Positions 25,024-35,133 of a stretch of DNA of 64,000 nucleotides are shown one piece after another. The stretch comes from JAAEPI01 sp964352625. Lineage in GTDB: Bacteria > Bacteroidota > Bacteroidia > Cytophagales > Cyclobacteriaceae. The DNA is taken from positions 1-64,000 of the forward strand of contig CAYGSD010000006.1 in assembly GCA_964352625.1 (NCBI GenBank). The letters are read 5' to 3'. The notes below the pieces were generated by a model. That model saw nothing but the letters and a program-made list of their open reading frames with translations, ran no database searches and was not told the DNA's origin. Each line of letters begins with the position of its first letter. The first letter of the stretch is position 1. The position numbers were made by a program, and so were the translations under genes.

Positions 25024-25725
25024 ATGCGAACTATTGCTGTCCTTTTGCTTTCTATTACTTTGTACTATGCAGGTGGTCAAGGCCCGAGTAAAGATTTGCC
25101 CCAATCAAAAGAAGTTGAATTTATTTCCTGGGTCAATAATGAACTAGGTCCTGAGGAATGGCCGATTTACAATGGAGCCACTTATCCGCTGGTAAAAAAG
25201 GCAAAATTTGGTCACCAATTCTTTGGCAATATTCAATGGCAAAGTGGATCTGTAAAGTATCTGGACAGATGGTTTTTCGATGTGCAACTACTGTACGATA
25301 TCACAAGTAACAAGCTTATGGTAAAGCCTCGAGATGCTACGCAGACCTTCGGCATCTTATTGGAAATGGCTCATGTGCAAGCATTTAGTATTGGTGGTTC
25401 GTTTTTCAAGAAAGTGCCGGAATTGGATAGTAGAAACTTCTTTTATGAAGTTTTATACTCTGGAGAGCATCTGGAACTTATTGTGAGACATGTGAAGGAG
25501 ATTGAACTTGAATCTAGCGGAGCTCATGCCAAGGCATTGGATACTTATCTAATTAAGATGGATCAAGGGTTTGTCACTCTCAAAAACAAAAAATCACTGG
25601 AAGAAATTGATCCCAACTCAAAGGCCATCGCAAAGGAAATCAAGTCGTCAGATGCCAAATTCGATCTTAGAAAACCCGACTTACTTGTAAACTTTATCCG
25701 GAAATTCAATGACAGGATCGAGTAA
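25024..25725 (+). CDS. Secreted protein of unknown function, TonB operon leader
   Basis: A 233-aa protein. It begins with a hydrophobic signal sequence (MRTIAVLLLSITLYYAGG), and no lipobox Cys follows, so it is probably periplasmic or outer-membrane associated. The body is strand-rich (WFFDVQLLYDITSNKLMVKPRD, FFYEVLYSGEHLELIV). No catalytic motif is seen. It overlaps the start of the TonB receptor gene by 17 bp and is therefore co-transcribed with the receptor, DUF4249 and MG2-like genes. Function unknown; a partner of the receptor is the most likely role. Confidence 0.75.
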   Translation: MRTIAVLLLSITLYYAGGQGPSKDLPQSKEVEFISWVNNELGPEEWPIYNGATYPLVKKAKFGHQFFGNIQWQSGSVKYLDRWFFDVQLLYDITSNKLMVKPRDATQTFGILLEMAHVQAFSIGGSFFKKVPELDSRNFFYEVLYSGEHLELIVRHVKEIELESSGAHAKALDTYLIKMDQGFVTLKNKKSLEEIDPNSKAIAKEIKSSDAKFDLRKPDLLVNFIRKFNDRIE

Positions 25726-28444
25726 GTCTCTGCTAGTCTTTTTTCTCTTTTTCATACTCGCAATCCAAGTGATTACTTCGTTTGGTCAAGTGCGGAAGTA
25801 TACGTTTAGTTTTGATTCCGTCTCGCTTTCATCCGCCTTAAATCAAATAGAAACTGAAAGTGATTTAACGTTCTTCTATAAGTCAGAATGGATAGAAGAC
25901 ATTACGCTGAATCAGAATTTTGACCAAGCAAATTTGGATGACCTACTCAACGAATTGCTGACGAAAAAAGGCATCAATTATATAACTAATGGAGATCGGA
26001 TTATTCTTACGGGTAAGGTCAATGTCATTTCATCCTTGGTATTCGATAGCTCTAAGACCCCATATCAAGTCGGCTATATATTCGAAAGAGAGTTTAGTTC
26101 CACCAGCGACAATGTGCTTGAAGTTGGTGATCGTTCAAAGGTCATTAATGGAAGCAAGGCCATCCTAGCAGGATACATCAAAAATTTGGAATTAGGAGAA
26201 CCCATACCTGGTGCCATCGTCTTTTCAGAAACTGCTGAGGTCAGTACTTTGACGGATTCCAAAGGGTTCTTTTCTATGATCTTGCCCTCAGGTGCTCATA
26301 CCCTACTTATTCAATTCTCCGGGATGAAAACAAAGCGGCAGGAAATAGTTCTCTTTTCAGATGGTTCGTTGAGTTTAGAACTTGAGGAAGAGCCTAGACT
26401 GCTTGAAGAGGTGACCATAGTTTCGGACGGCAATGCCAATGTGAATAATGTACGAATGGGCACAGCGTCTATCAATCTTGATGAGGTAAAAAACGTGCCG
26501 AAATTCATGGGTGAAAATGACATGATTCAGGCCGCTCTTACTCTACCTGGAGTTCAAAACGTGGGTGAAGGATCTGCCGGGATCAACGTCAGAGGAGGCA
26601 AAACAGATCAGAATCTTATTTTATTGAATAATGCCACTGTTTACAACCCGTTTCACTTTTTTGGATTCTTCACGAGTTTCAATGCAGACATTACTGCAAA
26701 TTTAGAATTAATGAAAAGTGGAATCCCCGCTTCCTATGGTGGTCGGCTTTCATCATTATTGAACGTGACGATGAAAAAAGCTGATAAGAATAACAGATCG
26801 GGAAGGCTCGCTATCAATCCAATCACTACTTCAGCAAGTATAGAATTGCCTTTGATAAAAGATCGAACTGCTGTGATGGCAGGTATCCGCACCACGTACT
26901 CCAATTGGGTAACTCGAAATGCCAAAAATGAAGCCATCAGAAACAGTGATCCACATTTTTCAGATTTTGCATTGAATCTGAACCATAGTTACGGTGGGGT
27001 TAACTCTATAAACTTAAGTGCTTATTATAGCTTAGATGAGTATAAGCTGAGCACAGATTCAACGAATAGTTACTCAAACGCCAACGTGGCTGTGGAGTGG
27101 AAACACTTACTCTCAGATAAATTGTCATCGACGGTCATTGGCGGCTACTCAAACTATCATTTTGATATTGATTACAATTCACAACCAGAGTCAGCATTCG
27201 AATATGGATTCAAAATCAACGAGCTATTTGGAAAAGTAGCATTGAACTATTTTCCTGACGATAAGAATGAATTCACCCTTGGAAGTGAGTCTAAATTGTA
27301 TCTACTCTCACCTGGGAAGATAGTTCCAACCGGCACTTCTGATGTGGAGAAAGATCGTGTCCAAAATGAACGTGGATTGGAGCAGGCTTTCTTTGTTTCA
27401 GATGAGTTAACAGTAAATCCTAAAATAACCCTTCAAGCAGGCCTCAGGTATTCAATATTCAACTTGTATGGTCCTGGAAATGTCAATTTTTATACTTCAG
27501 GTGTACCTAGGAATGAAGGATCAATATCTGGAATAAAATCCTTTGATAAGGGGGAGAAAATAGAGACTTATCACGGTCCTGAACTACGATTTTCAGGTAA
27601 ATACACCCTCACAAACTCATCGTCAGTGAAGATAGGGATTACCCAAATGAGGCAATACATTCATTCCATATCGAGTACTGTGTCTGTTTCACCGACTGAT
27701 ACGTGGAAGCTTTCAGATCCAAATATTAGGCCTCAGAAATCCATTCAGTATTCTATTGGTTTTTATAAAACGCTCTTCAATAATACCATTGATGCGTCGG
27801 TTGAAACCTACTACAAGACATTGGATAATTTACTTGATTACAAGGTAGGTGCTGACTTGGTTTTGAATGAATCGATAGAAACAGATGTGTTGCAAGGTGA
27901 AGGACGAGCGTACGGTTTGGAGGTTCTACTTCGAAAGCCAAATGGTAAGTTAAACGGCTGGGTGAGTTATGCATATGGTAGGTCTCAGCAACGATTCCGA
28001 TCCGGATTCTCTGAGAACACAATAAATAGAGGAGAATTTTTTCCATCTAATTTCGAGAAACCTCATTCTTTCAATGTTATCAGTAATTACAAACATACGC
28101 GGAGAGTAAGTTCTTCAGTAAATGTAGTCTTCTCATCGGGTCGCCCTGTTACGTATCCAACAGGAAAGTACCAGCTTGGAGGAATTGAAGTAACGAATTT
28201 TGCAGATAGGAATAGTTTTCGGCTCCCCAATTACTTTAGAATAGATGTGAGTTTAAATGTTGAAGGTTCGCATAAAATAAACAAGACAGGACACGGCTAT
28301 TGGTCCTTCTCAGTATACAACTTGTTGGCCCGTAAGAATGCCTACTCCATTTTCTTCACCAATGAAGGTGGAACGGTCAAAGGATATCAACTGGCTGTTC
28401 TAGGATCAGCGATTCCATCGATCACATATAATGTCAAGTTCTAA
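25709..28444 (+). CDS. TonB-dependent receptor with STN and carboxypeptidase-like domains
   Basis: A 911-aa outer-membrane receptor. In order: signal peptide (about 1-26), STN domain (about 30-85, FSFDSVSLSSALNQIETES), a carboxypeptidase-regulatory-like beta sandwich (about 150-220), a plug domain containing LPGVQNVGEGSAGINVRGG, and a long beta-barrel. The STN domain is usual in receptors linked to transenvelope signalling, but no FecI/FecR genes are adjacent. The gene is followed with a one-base overlap by a DUF4249 lipoprotein, a common pairing in Bacteroidota. Ligand unknown; an import role for a nutrient or peptide is inferred from the family. Confidence 0.92.
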   Translation: MTGSSKSLLVFFLFFILAIQVITSFGQVRKYTFSFDSVSLSSALNQIETESDLTFFYKSEWIEDITLNQNFDQANLDDLLNELLTKKGINYITNGDRIILTGKVNVISSLVFDSSKTPYQVGYIFEREFSSTSDNVLEVGDRSKVINGSKAILAGYIKNLELGEPIPGAIVFSETAEVSTLTDSKGFFSMILPSGAHTLLIQFSGMKTKRQEIVLFSDGSLSLELEEEPRLLEEVTIVSDGNANVNNVRMGTASINLDEVKNVPKFMGENDMIQAALTLPGVQNVGEGSAGINVRGGKTDQNLILLNNATVYNPFHFFGFFTSFNADITANLELMKSGIPASYGGRLSSLLNVTMKKADKNNRSGRLAINPITTSASIELPLIKDRTAVMAGIRTTYSNWVTRNAKNEAIRNSDPHFSDFALNLNHSYGGVNSINLSAYYSLDEYKLSTDSTNSYSNANVAVEWKHLLSDKLSSTVIGGYSNYHFDIDYNSQPESAFEYGFKINELFGKVALNYFPDDKNEFTLGSESKLYLLSPGKIVPTGTSDVEKDRVQNERGLEQAFFVSDELTVNPKITLQAGLRYSIFNLYGPGNVNFYTSGVPRNEGSISGIKSFDKGEKIETYHGPELRFSGKYTLTNSSSVKIGITQMRQYIHSISSTVSVSPTDTWKLSDPNIRPQKSIQYSIGFYKTLFNNTIDASVETYYKTLDNLLDYKVGADLVLNESIETDVLQGEGRAYGLEVLLRKPNGKLNGWVSYAYGRSQQRFRSGFSENTINRGEFFPSNFEKPHSFNVISNYKHTRRVSSSVNVVFSSGRPVTYPTGKYQLGGIEVTNFADRNSFRLPNYFRIDVSLNVEGSHKINKTGHGYWSFSVYNLLARKNAYSIFFTNEGGTVKGYQLAVLGSAIPSITYNVKF

Positions 28445-29643
28445 TGGAAAAAATAAAGCGCTTTTGGTTTGTAGTAATGATCGCCATCCTGGGTGGTTGT
28501 CTTGAACCTATTAGTCTTGAAAAAATCAATACGGAAGAATTATTGGTTATCGAGGCAATGATTACTGATCAACCCACCATTCAGACTGTGTTACTATCTA
28601 AAACTGTTCCTCTCTCAAGAAGTGAAGCTTTCAATGGTGAAAAGGGTGCAGAAGTTTGGGTCGAAGATGGAAGTGGAAATCAAACTCACTTTTTAGAAAC
28701 AAAGGACGGCAAATACCAGACCGTCGCACCCTTCGCTGCGCAGCTTGGCACTACTTACCAGTTGCATGTTATCACTAGAGACGGTAAAAAGTATGAATCA
28801 GGTGTAAGCACCATGGTTCCGACTTCTCCTATTGATTCGGTTTATGCTGAATTCGAGCTTTTGCCGGACCCGCCATTTGATGTGTATAATGGAAATTTCA
28901 ATTTCTTCGTTGACTCAAGGACCAATATCAATCAAAACAAATACTTCAGATGGATATGGAATTCTACTCACCAAGTCAACGTACCAAATCCTTCTAGATG
29001 GCTTTGGACAGGAGGTAACACTTACATAATAAGAGAAAGAGGCTCAGAAAACGACCATCTTCAGGTTGAGCGTTGCTGGAGTAGTGATACGACCAAACAA
29101 CTTCATTTAAGGGAATTGCTTCCTGGAGAGTCACAAGTCATTAAACAACGCATTAATAAGTTCCATTCTTTAGATGATCCTCGAATGAAAGTCAGATATA
29201 GCATTGAAGTAAAACAATATGCCTTAAGTGAAGAATCTTACCGATTCTGGAGTTTGATAAGCGAAAGCAATGCGGGTCAGGGATTTCTCTTTGACACACA
29301 GGTGGGAACTATAATAGGCAACATTAGAAGTACAAGCGATAATTCACAGACCGTTCTGGGTTTCTTTGAAGTCGTACAAGAGCAGTCCGTCAGAGAGTTT
29401 TACGAGCCAAGAGATTTTGTTGACGAGGGATATTTGATAGCTGACCCATATATTGTTGATTGCTCTGACGAAGAACCAATTATCACAAACGTCGACCAAA
29501 TCGGAGAGTTCATGGAAGAAAATGGTGAGGACTACACATTGTGTTTCTTCATTACAACACCGCCAGGTGCCGGGTTTCATCTAAAGAAATGTTCGGAGTG
29601 TACACTCTATGCGGACTCTAACAAGGAACCAGATTTTTGGTGA
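28444..29643 (+). CDS. DUF4249 outer-membrane lipoprotein
   Basis: A 399-aa lipoprotein: the signal ends in the lipobox LGGC, with Cys at about 19. The N-terminal EELLVIEAMITDQP is typical of DUF4249, as is the tail with two nearby cysteines (CSEC) ending PDFW. DUF4249 proteins nearly always accompany STN-TonB receptors, like SusD-type partners, but their function is not established. The ATG overlaps the receptor stop by one base. Confidence 0.88.
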   Translation: MEKIKRFWFVVMIAILGGCLEPISLEKINTEELLVIEAMITDQPTIQTVLLSKTVPLSRSEAFNGEKGAEVWVEDGSGNQTHFLETKDGKYQTVAPFAAQLGTTYQLHVITRDGKKYESGVSTMVPTSPIDSVYAEFELLPDPPFDVYNGNFNFFVDSRTNINQNKYFRWIWNSTHQVNVPNPSRWLWTGGNTYIIRERGSENDHLQVERCWSSDTTKQLHLRELLPGESQVIKQRINKFHSLDDPRMKVRYSIEVKQYALSEESYRFWSLISESNAGQGFLFDTQVGTIIGNIRSTSDNSQTVLGFFEVVQEQSVREFYEPRDFVDEGYLIADPYIVDCSDEEPIITNVDQIGEFMEENGEDYTLCFFITTPPGAGFHLKKCSECTLYADSNKEPDFW

Positions 29644-29648
29644 TTTTC

Positions 29649-31817
29649 ATGAAAGTAAGTCTAACCTACATACTGTTATTGGTGGCCTGCATGGTTCATG
29701 CTCAGTTGATTCCTAAGGAATTTCCCAAGGAGGAAATTAGAATAGAGCTCAGCAAAACATCGTTCATTCCAGGCGAAGAAATTTCTGTTTCAATACAGTG
29801 TTTCACAACTGGACAGAACTTTTTCATAAGCTCCATTGCGTACTTGGAACTTATAAGTCCTGAAAATAAATCCGTCATTCAAAAGAAAGTGCACATCCAA
29901 GAAGGATTAGGAGATGCGCAGGTTTACATTCCCTCCCACTTGCAATCTGGCGTATATACCATCCTTGTTTACACTAAATGGTCGAGGAATTTTGGTCACG
30001 AAACCTTTGCAAAACGAAAAATAAATATCATTAACCCCTTTATACCTCTCCCCTCTCAAATCACTAAATCAGCCAATCTTGCTGACACATTAGCTTTCAA
30101 AATCTACCCTCGAGGCGGGCGATTCTTTAAGCAGGAAGAACAAGTCATTGAATATCGAATTGAAAACCGATTTGGTCAGCTAACACCAGCTCAGGTTTCG
30201 ATAAAGGATGCCTCTTCTAATGTAGTATTGGATATTCATTCTAAAGGAAATGGCTCATTCAAAATGATTCCCGAGGAATATGCGTCCTACAATGTGGTGA
30301 TGGTCGACAGCTTGGGCAGGGTTCATTTCTCGAGATTTCAGACTGAAAATCTTCCTTCTCAGCCGTGTATAGTTGTTGAAACATCCGAGCAAATACAAAT
30401 TACAGAAATTCAAACTCCTCCGAACAGCCGACTGGAGGTTTGGAACAATGGGCATAAAACGAGTTCAATTGCGATCGACCGTGCAGCATATCAAATAACT
30501 AAAGGCGATTTAAAGAAAGGTCTGATTCAAGTGCGTTTGGTTACCGAAAATGGAGAAACGCTTTACGAAATATCAACTTACAATCAACCTAACCAATCAT
30601 TGGCGTCACTTCAGTTTAGCAAAAGTGAGTTCAGCGTTGGTGATTCCATAAGGGTCATGGTAGAAGTGGATTCCCCTATTGCCGCCACAATTGTCGTAAG
30701 GAAAAAAGAGCAGTTTGGGACCGATGAAAGCATTGTAACATCAACCTTCAAAAATGACATTGTAAGAAATGGCTATAAAACGACAACAGCAACCGAAACT
30801 AAATCAAGGAAGCGCTTCTTACCTGATGTCGGAGGAGAACTTGTGATAGGGAAGCTGACGGACCAACAAGGTAAGCCCGTACCAGATCACAAGTTCTTTG
30901 TCACCTTGCTGAGTGGAGACTTCAGAATAATCCCACTAATATCTGACACTGAAGGTTCTTTCAAATTTGTTCGGAGCTATGAGTCCTTTTTGAGCGAGGA
31001 ATTACAGTTTTCCAATACCAATGGATACTCCATTGAGCTAGAGTCCCCGTTCATTTCCGATCATGATTTTGTTCCCAAGAGTAGATTAGGGTATTATGAT
31101 CCAGCCAACTGGCTTTTGGAAAAGGCCCAGCAAGTACAAGTCAAAAATCTATATGCCCAGATTAATTCGCAAAATGAAGTATCACCAGGCGGTCGAAAAC
31201 TAGTCGGTTATACAACTCGTGAAAATGTCACAACATATCACTTAGACGAGTTTACAAGATTCCCAACCATAGCCGACCATATCATTGAGTATGTGCCAAA
31301 TGTCATGATCAGAAGTAATGATGGACGCAAAGAGTTTGCTATGAGAAATGTAAAAAACCAATCTACTGACGACCAGAAGATCTTGACGACATTGAACGGC
31401 GTGATTTGGACCCCAGATGATATTTTAGACTTTAACCCTGCCCTCATAGAGAAATTTGAAGTCTGCATTAATCAATTCCATTTTGGGGATTCAGTGTATA
31501 CAGGAAGCATCAACTTTATGACCTTTCCTGATGCCTTCATTAATGTGAGAACGCTAAGAAATGTATCATCCGAAAAATACCTGAAGGTGGAGATTTCAGA
31601 CAACAAGCCTATGAGCTTGCAAAATGAATCTGGCAAAATTCCTGATATGCGTGATGTTCTTCTTTGGAAACCACATTATGAGTTGACAGAAACACCACAA
31701 TCATTTGATTTTCGTGCATCCGATATTTCGGGGACTTACGAGGTGGTCATATCAGGTGTCGATGATGATCGATTTATTTATGAAGTTGTTGAGTTTGAGA
31801 TTCTTGACAAGAAATAA
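29649..31817 (+). CDS. Secreted MG2-like protein of the TonB/DUF4249 operon
   Basis: A 722-aa protein with a signal peptide (MKVSLTYILLLVACMVHAQ). Residues about 25-120 resemble an MG2 macroglobulin domain (IRIELSKTSFIPGEEISVSIQCF...SGVYTILVYTKW), followed by further beta domains and a carboxypeptidase-like strand set (IGKLTDQQGKPVPDHKFFV). The C-terminal third contains a plug-like stretch (ADHIIEYVPNVMIR...LTTLNGVIW). Such proteins commonly accompany DUF4249/TonB pairs in Bacteroidota. The start is set at the ATG at 29649 rather than the upstream TTG. Probably surface-exposed or periplasmic; function unknown. Confidence 0.78.
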   Translation: MKVSLTYILLLVACMVHAQLIPKEFPKEEIRIELSKTSFIPGEEISVSIQCFTTGQNFFISSIAYLELISPENKSVIQKKVHIQEGLGDAQVYIPSHLQSGVYTILVYTKWSRNFGHETFAKRKINIINPFIPLPSQITKSANLADTLAFKIYPRGGRFFKQEEQVIEYRIENRFGQLTPAQVSIKDASSNVVLDIHSKGNGSFKMIPEEYASYNVVMVDSLGRVHFSRFQTENLPSQPCIVVETSEQIQITEIQTPPNSRLEVWNNGHKTSSIAIDRAAYQITKGDLKKGLIQVRLVTENGETLYEISTYNQPNQSLASLQFSKSEFSVGDSIRVMVEVDSPIAATIVVRKKEQFGTDESIVTSTFKNDIVRNGYKTTTATETKSRKRFLPDVGGELVIGKLTDQQGKPVPDHKFFVTLLSGDFRIIPLISDTEGSFKFVRSYESFLSEELQFSNTNGYSIELESPFISDHDFVPKSRLGYYDPANWLLEKAQQVQVKNLYAQINSQNEVSPGGRKLVGYTTRENVTTYHLDEFTRFPTIADHIIEYVPNVMIRSNDGRKEFAMRNVKNQSTDDQKILTTLNGVIWTPDDILDFNPALIEKFEVCINQFHFGDSVYTGSINFMTFPDAFINVRTLRNVSSEKYLKVEISDNKPMSLQNESGKIPDMRDVLLWKPHYELTETPQSFDFRASDISGTYEVVISGVDDDRFIYEVVEFEILDKK

Positions 31818-31969
31818 CTCTGATACTACTTTACTGTATTGTACAACAATCTATCAGTACGGCTTCTTAAGCTACACCACCCTAACTCCTGAAATATTTT
31901 CATCTAGTTTTCCACATTTCATTTTCAAAGCCAGAGAGTCTTCTATTTTTGACGCCTTGAATTTTTGTC

Positions 31970-34204
31970 ATGGGATACGAAGGAAAAATTGCGAAAGAAT
32001 TAGGTGTTAGGAATGAACAGGTTGCCGCCACAATCAAACTCCTGGATGAGGGTGCCACCGTTCCATTTATCTCAAGGTATAGGAAAGAGGCCACCGGGAG
32101 TTTGGACGATCTTCAGGTTGCCAGCATCCGGGACAGGCTCCAACAGCTTCGTGATCTTGACGCACGAAAGGAAGCCATTCTTAAATCAATTAAGGAGCAG
32201 GAAAAACTAACTCCTGAACTAGAGGCCAAAATTCTGGGCGCAGAAACGATGGCCGTTCTTGAAGACCTCTACCTACCCTATCGCCCCAAAAGAAAGACAA
32301 GAGCGAGTGTCGCAAAGGAACGAGGATTGGAGCCGCTTGCAGCACGCATATTTGATCAAAAAGACTTTGATGTTCACACTTTTGCCGCTGATTTTGTGGA
32401 CGAAGAAAAGGAAGTTGTAAATGAAGAAGCCGCATTGGCAGGCGCTCGGGACATAATCGCTGAGTGGGTCAACGAGGATGCCGAAATAAGAAAGCGAATC
32501 CGGGTTCTATTTATGAAATCAGGAGTCATTTCTTCTAAGGTTTTGAAAAGCAAAGAAGCCGAAGCAGCTAAATACAAGGACTACTTCGACTGGTCTGAGT
32601 CCATTCAAAAAATACCTTCTCACCGCCTATTGGCCATCCGACGTGGAGCCAACGAAGGGCTGCTCACTTTTAGCATAGCTCCGCCTGAGGAAGAAGCCAT
32701 TTCCATCATCGAAAGAGAAGTACTTAAGGGATCTAATCAAGCGGCAAGTCAGGTAAAAATTGCCATTCAAGATTGCTACAAGCGCCTTATGAGCGTGAGC
32801 ATGGAAACAGAAGTGAGAGTGGAAACAAAAAAGAAAGCGGACGAAGAAGCCATTGCCGTTTTTGCTGAGAATTTAAAGCAGCTATTGATGTCCGCACCCT
32901 TGGGACAGAAGGCGTTGATGGCGCTTGATCCAGGATTTCGAACCGGCTGCAAAGTTGTTTGTCTGGATGATCAAGGCAAACTTCTGGAGCACACGACCAT
33001 CTACCCAAACGAGCCACAGAAGGATTTTCATCGCTCTTCAGAAACCATTAAACAGCTCGTGGAGAAATATCACATCAAAGCAATTGCTATTGGAAATGGA
33101 ACGGCCAGCAGAGAAACCGAGGCGTTCGTGAAAAAATGTAGTTTATCACAAGATATTGTCGTGGCGATGGTCAACGAAAGCGGTGCGTCGATCTACTCTG
33201 CATCTGAAGTGGCCAGAGATGAATTCCCAGATAAGGATGTCACGGTACGCGGCTCAGTCTCCATCGGTCGACGCTTGATGGACCCATTGGCAGAGCTAGT
33301 GAAGATTGATGCCAAATCAATTGGGGTTGGTCAGTACCAGCATGATGTTGATCAGACAGCTCTGAAAAATTCTCTTGATGATGTGGTGATGGCCTGTGTG
33401 AATAATGTGGGGGTGGAATTAAACACCGCGAGCAAGCAGCTCCTGACATACGTTTCGGGACTTGGGCCTCAGATAGCCGAGAACATTGTGAAATATCGAG
33501 ACGAAAATGGGCCATTCAAATCGAGAGCTGCATTGAGAAAGGTGCCCAGACTCGGAGACAAGGCTTTTGAACAATCTGCAGGTTTCCTCAGAATTCAAAA
33601 TGCTGATAACCCTTTGGATACGAGTGCGGTACACCCAGAACGATACGATACGGTAAATAAAATGGCCGTCGAACTGGGCTCTTCCATCACTGACCTTATG
33701 AAACGGCAGGACCTTAGAGCAAAAATTGATTTAAAAAAGTACGTGACTGATGAGATTGGCTTACCTACTCTCACCGATATTTTGGCTGAATTGGAAAAAC
33801 CAGGTCGTGATCCTCGTGATCAGTTTGAGGTTGTTCAATTTCAGGAAGGTGTCAATGAGATAACTGATCTAAAGGTTGGAATGACACTACCAGGGATCAT
33901 CACTAACATTACCAAGTTCGGTGCATTCGTGGATGTTGGGGTTCATCAAGACGGGCTTGTGCACATTAGCCACCTTTCAGATACGTTCGTTTCTGATCCG
34001 TCTCAGATGGTGAAGCTCGGACAGAAGGTTTCTGTCAAGGTTATAGAAGTGGATATCGAGAGAAAGAGGATAGCACTATCCATGAAAAGTGATAGACCAA
34101 TACAAAAAAAGGCGGCTCATTCCAGGACCAGGAAAGAACAAGCACAACAACCTGAAGGTGATTTGCAAGCAAAGCTAAGTGCGCTCAAAGGAAAGTGGAG
34201 TTAA
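31970..34204 (+). CDS. tex: Tex-family RNA-binding transcription accessory protein
   Basis: A 744-aa protein of normal Tex length. Features: N-terminal helical region with ATVPFISRYRKEATGSLDDLQ (about 30-50), a YqgF-like RNase H fold (about 320-450, ALDPGFRTGCKVV...AIAIGNGTASRETE), helix-hairpin-helix segments (SKQLLTYVSGLGPQIAENIV, ALRKVPRLGDKAFEQSAGFL), and a C-terminal S1 domain (GMTLPGIITNITKFGAFVDVG). Tex binds nucleic acid and acts in transcription. A possible -7 box TATTTTTG lies at 31944-31951; no clear -33 is seen. Confidence 0.95.
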   Translation: MGYEGKIAKELGVRNEQVAATIKLLDEGATVPFISRYRKEATGSLDDLQVASIRDRLQQLRDLDARKEAILKSIKEQEKLTPELEAKILGAETMAVLEDLYLPYRPKRKTRASVAKERGLEPLAARIFDQKDFDVHTFAADFVDEEKEVVNEEAALAGARDIIAEWVNEDAEIRKRIRVLFMKSGVISSKVLKSKEAEAAKYKDYFDWSESIQKIPSHRLLAIRRGANEGLLTFSIAPPEEEAISIIEREVLKGSNQAASQVKIAIQDCYKRLMSVSMETEVRVETKKKADEEAIAVFAENLKQLLMSAPLGQKALMALDPGFRTGCKVVCLDDQGKLLEHTTIYPNEPQKDFHRSSETIKQLVEKYHIKAIAIGNGTASRETEAFVKKCSLSQDIVVAMVNESGASIYSASEVARDEFPDKDVTVRGSVSIGRRLMDPLAELVKIDAKSIGVGQYQHDVDQTALKNSLDDVVMACVNNVGVELNTASKQLLTYVSGLGPQIAENIVKYRDENGPFKSRAALRKVPRLGDKAFEQSAGFLRIQNADNPLDTSAVHPERYDTVNKMAVELGSSITDLMKRQDLRAKIDLKKYVTDEIGLPTLTDILAELEKPGRDPRDQFEVVQFQEGVNEITDLKVGMTLPGIITNITKFGAFVDVGVHQDGLVHISHLSDTFVSDPSQMVKLGQKVSVKVIEVDIERKRIALSMKSDRPIQKKAAHSRTRKEQAQQPEGDLQAKLSALKGKWS

Positions 34205-34299
34205 AACAATGGAGAGGTTGCTAAACTTACCTTTAAATAAAAACTAATAACATTCTGTATTATATTGGCTTATGCTAATAAATTGCACTCCTCGCGGCT

Positions 34300-35130
34300 A
34301 TGGGAAAACAGAAGGCACATTTATTTAACCTCCAGGCCCTTGACCATTTCATCAAGGATTTTCTGGAATCTGCAAGATTTCAAAATTTCATTACGTTCAT
34401 CATTATTGTTAATTCACTACTGATTGGTCTGGAGACTTTCCCATCAGTAATGGATAACTATGGTGTCTTGATCGATGCATTCGATCTCATCATTCTGGTC
34501 ATGTTCACCATAGAGATCGCTTTGAAAATCGTCATCTATCGCTTGAAATTCTGGACGAGCGCGTGGAATGTTTTTGACTTTGCCATTGTCGCGGTTTCCA
34601 TACTTCCGGCAGCAGGTTCATTCTCTATTTTCAGAGCACTGAGAATCATTCGGACGCTGCGACTGCTCAAGAACCTCCCGAAGCTTAGATTGATCATCGA
34701 GTCCCTTCTAAAATCTATTCCGAGCATAGGATGGATATTTGTTTTATTAGCCATTGTCTATTACATCTATGCCGTTGTTGGGGTTAATTTATTTAGAGAA
34801 GATTACCCCAAATATTTCGGTGATTTGGGAAGATCCTTCTTCACGCTCTTTCAGATAATGACCTTGGAAAGCTGGTCCTCGGCGATAGCACGCCCTATCA
34901 TGGATGGTGTGCCTGGGGCCGCTCTTTATTTTGTTAGTTTTATTTTAATCGCTACCTACACTACGCTCAATATCTTCATTGCAATTGTGGTAAATACAAT
35001 GAATGAAATAAGCCTGAAAGAGTTGCAAGAAGAGGAGCAAAACATCAAGGATTACGTCAAAACAGAGAACGCTAAGATTCTAAAAAAGCTTGACAGTATT
35101 CAGAAGGAAATAAGGAAAGGGAAAGACTAG
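34300..35130 (+). CDS. Bacterial voltage-gated sodium channel (NaChBac type)
   Basis: A 276-aa channel subunit expected to form a tetramer in the inner membrane. Six TM segments are visible; S4 (about 108-130, IFRALRIIRTLRLLKNLPKLR) carries the regularly spaced voltage-sensing arginines at 112, 115, 118 and 121. The pore holds TLESWSS (188-194), the sodium-selective filter type of NaChBac/NavAb. The C-terminal 40 residues form a coiled coil (LKELQEEEQNIKDYVKTE). Bacterial relatives support motility and pH or sodium homeostasis in marine and alkaline settings. It converges on the rhodanese gene with a 3-bp gap. Confidence 0.92.
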   Translation: MGKQKAHLFNLQALDHFIKDFLESARFQNFITFIIIVNSLLIGLETFPSVMDNYGVLIDAFDLIILVMFTIEIALKIVIYRLKFWTSAWNVFDFAIVAVSILPAAGSFSIFRALRIIRTLRLLKNLPKLRLIIESLLKSIPSIGWIFVLLAIVYYIYAVVGVNLFREDYPKYFGDLGRSFFTLFQIMTLESWSSAIARPIMDGVPGAALYFVSFILIATYTTLNIFIAIVVNTMNEISLKELQEEEQNIKDYVKTENAKILKKLDSIQKEIRKGKD

Positions 35131-35133
35131 CGC

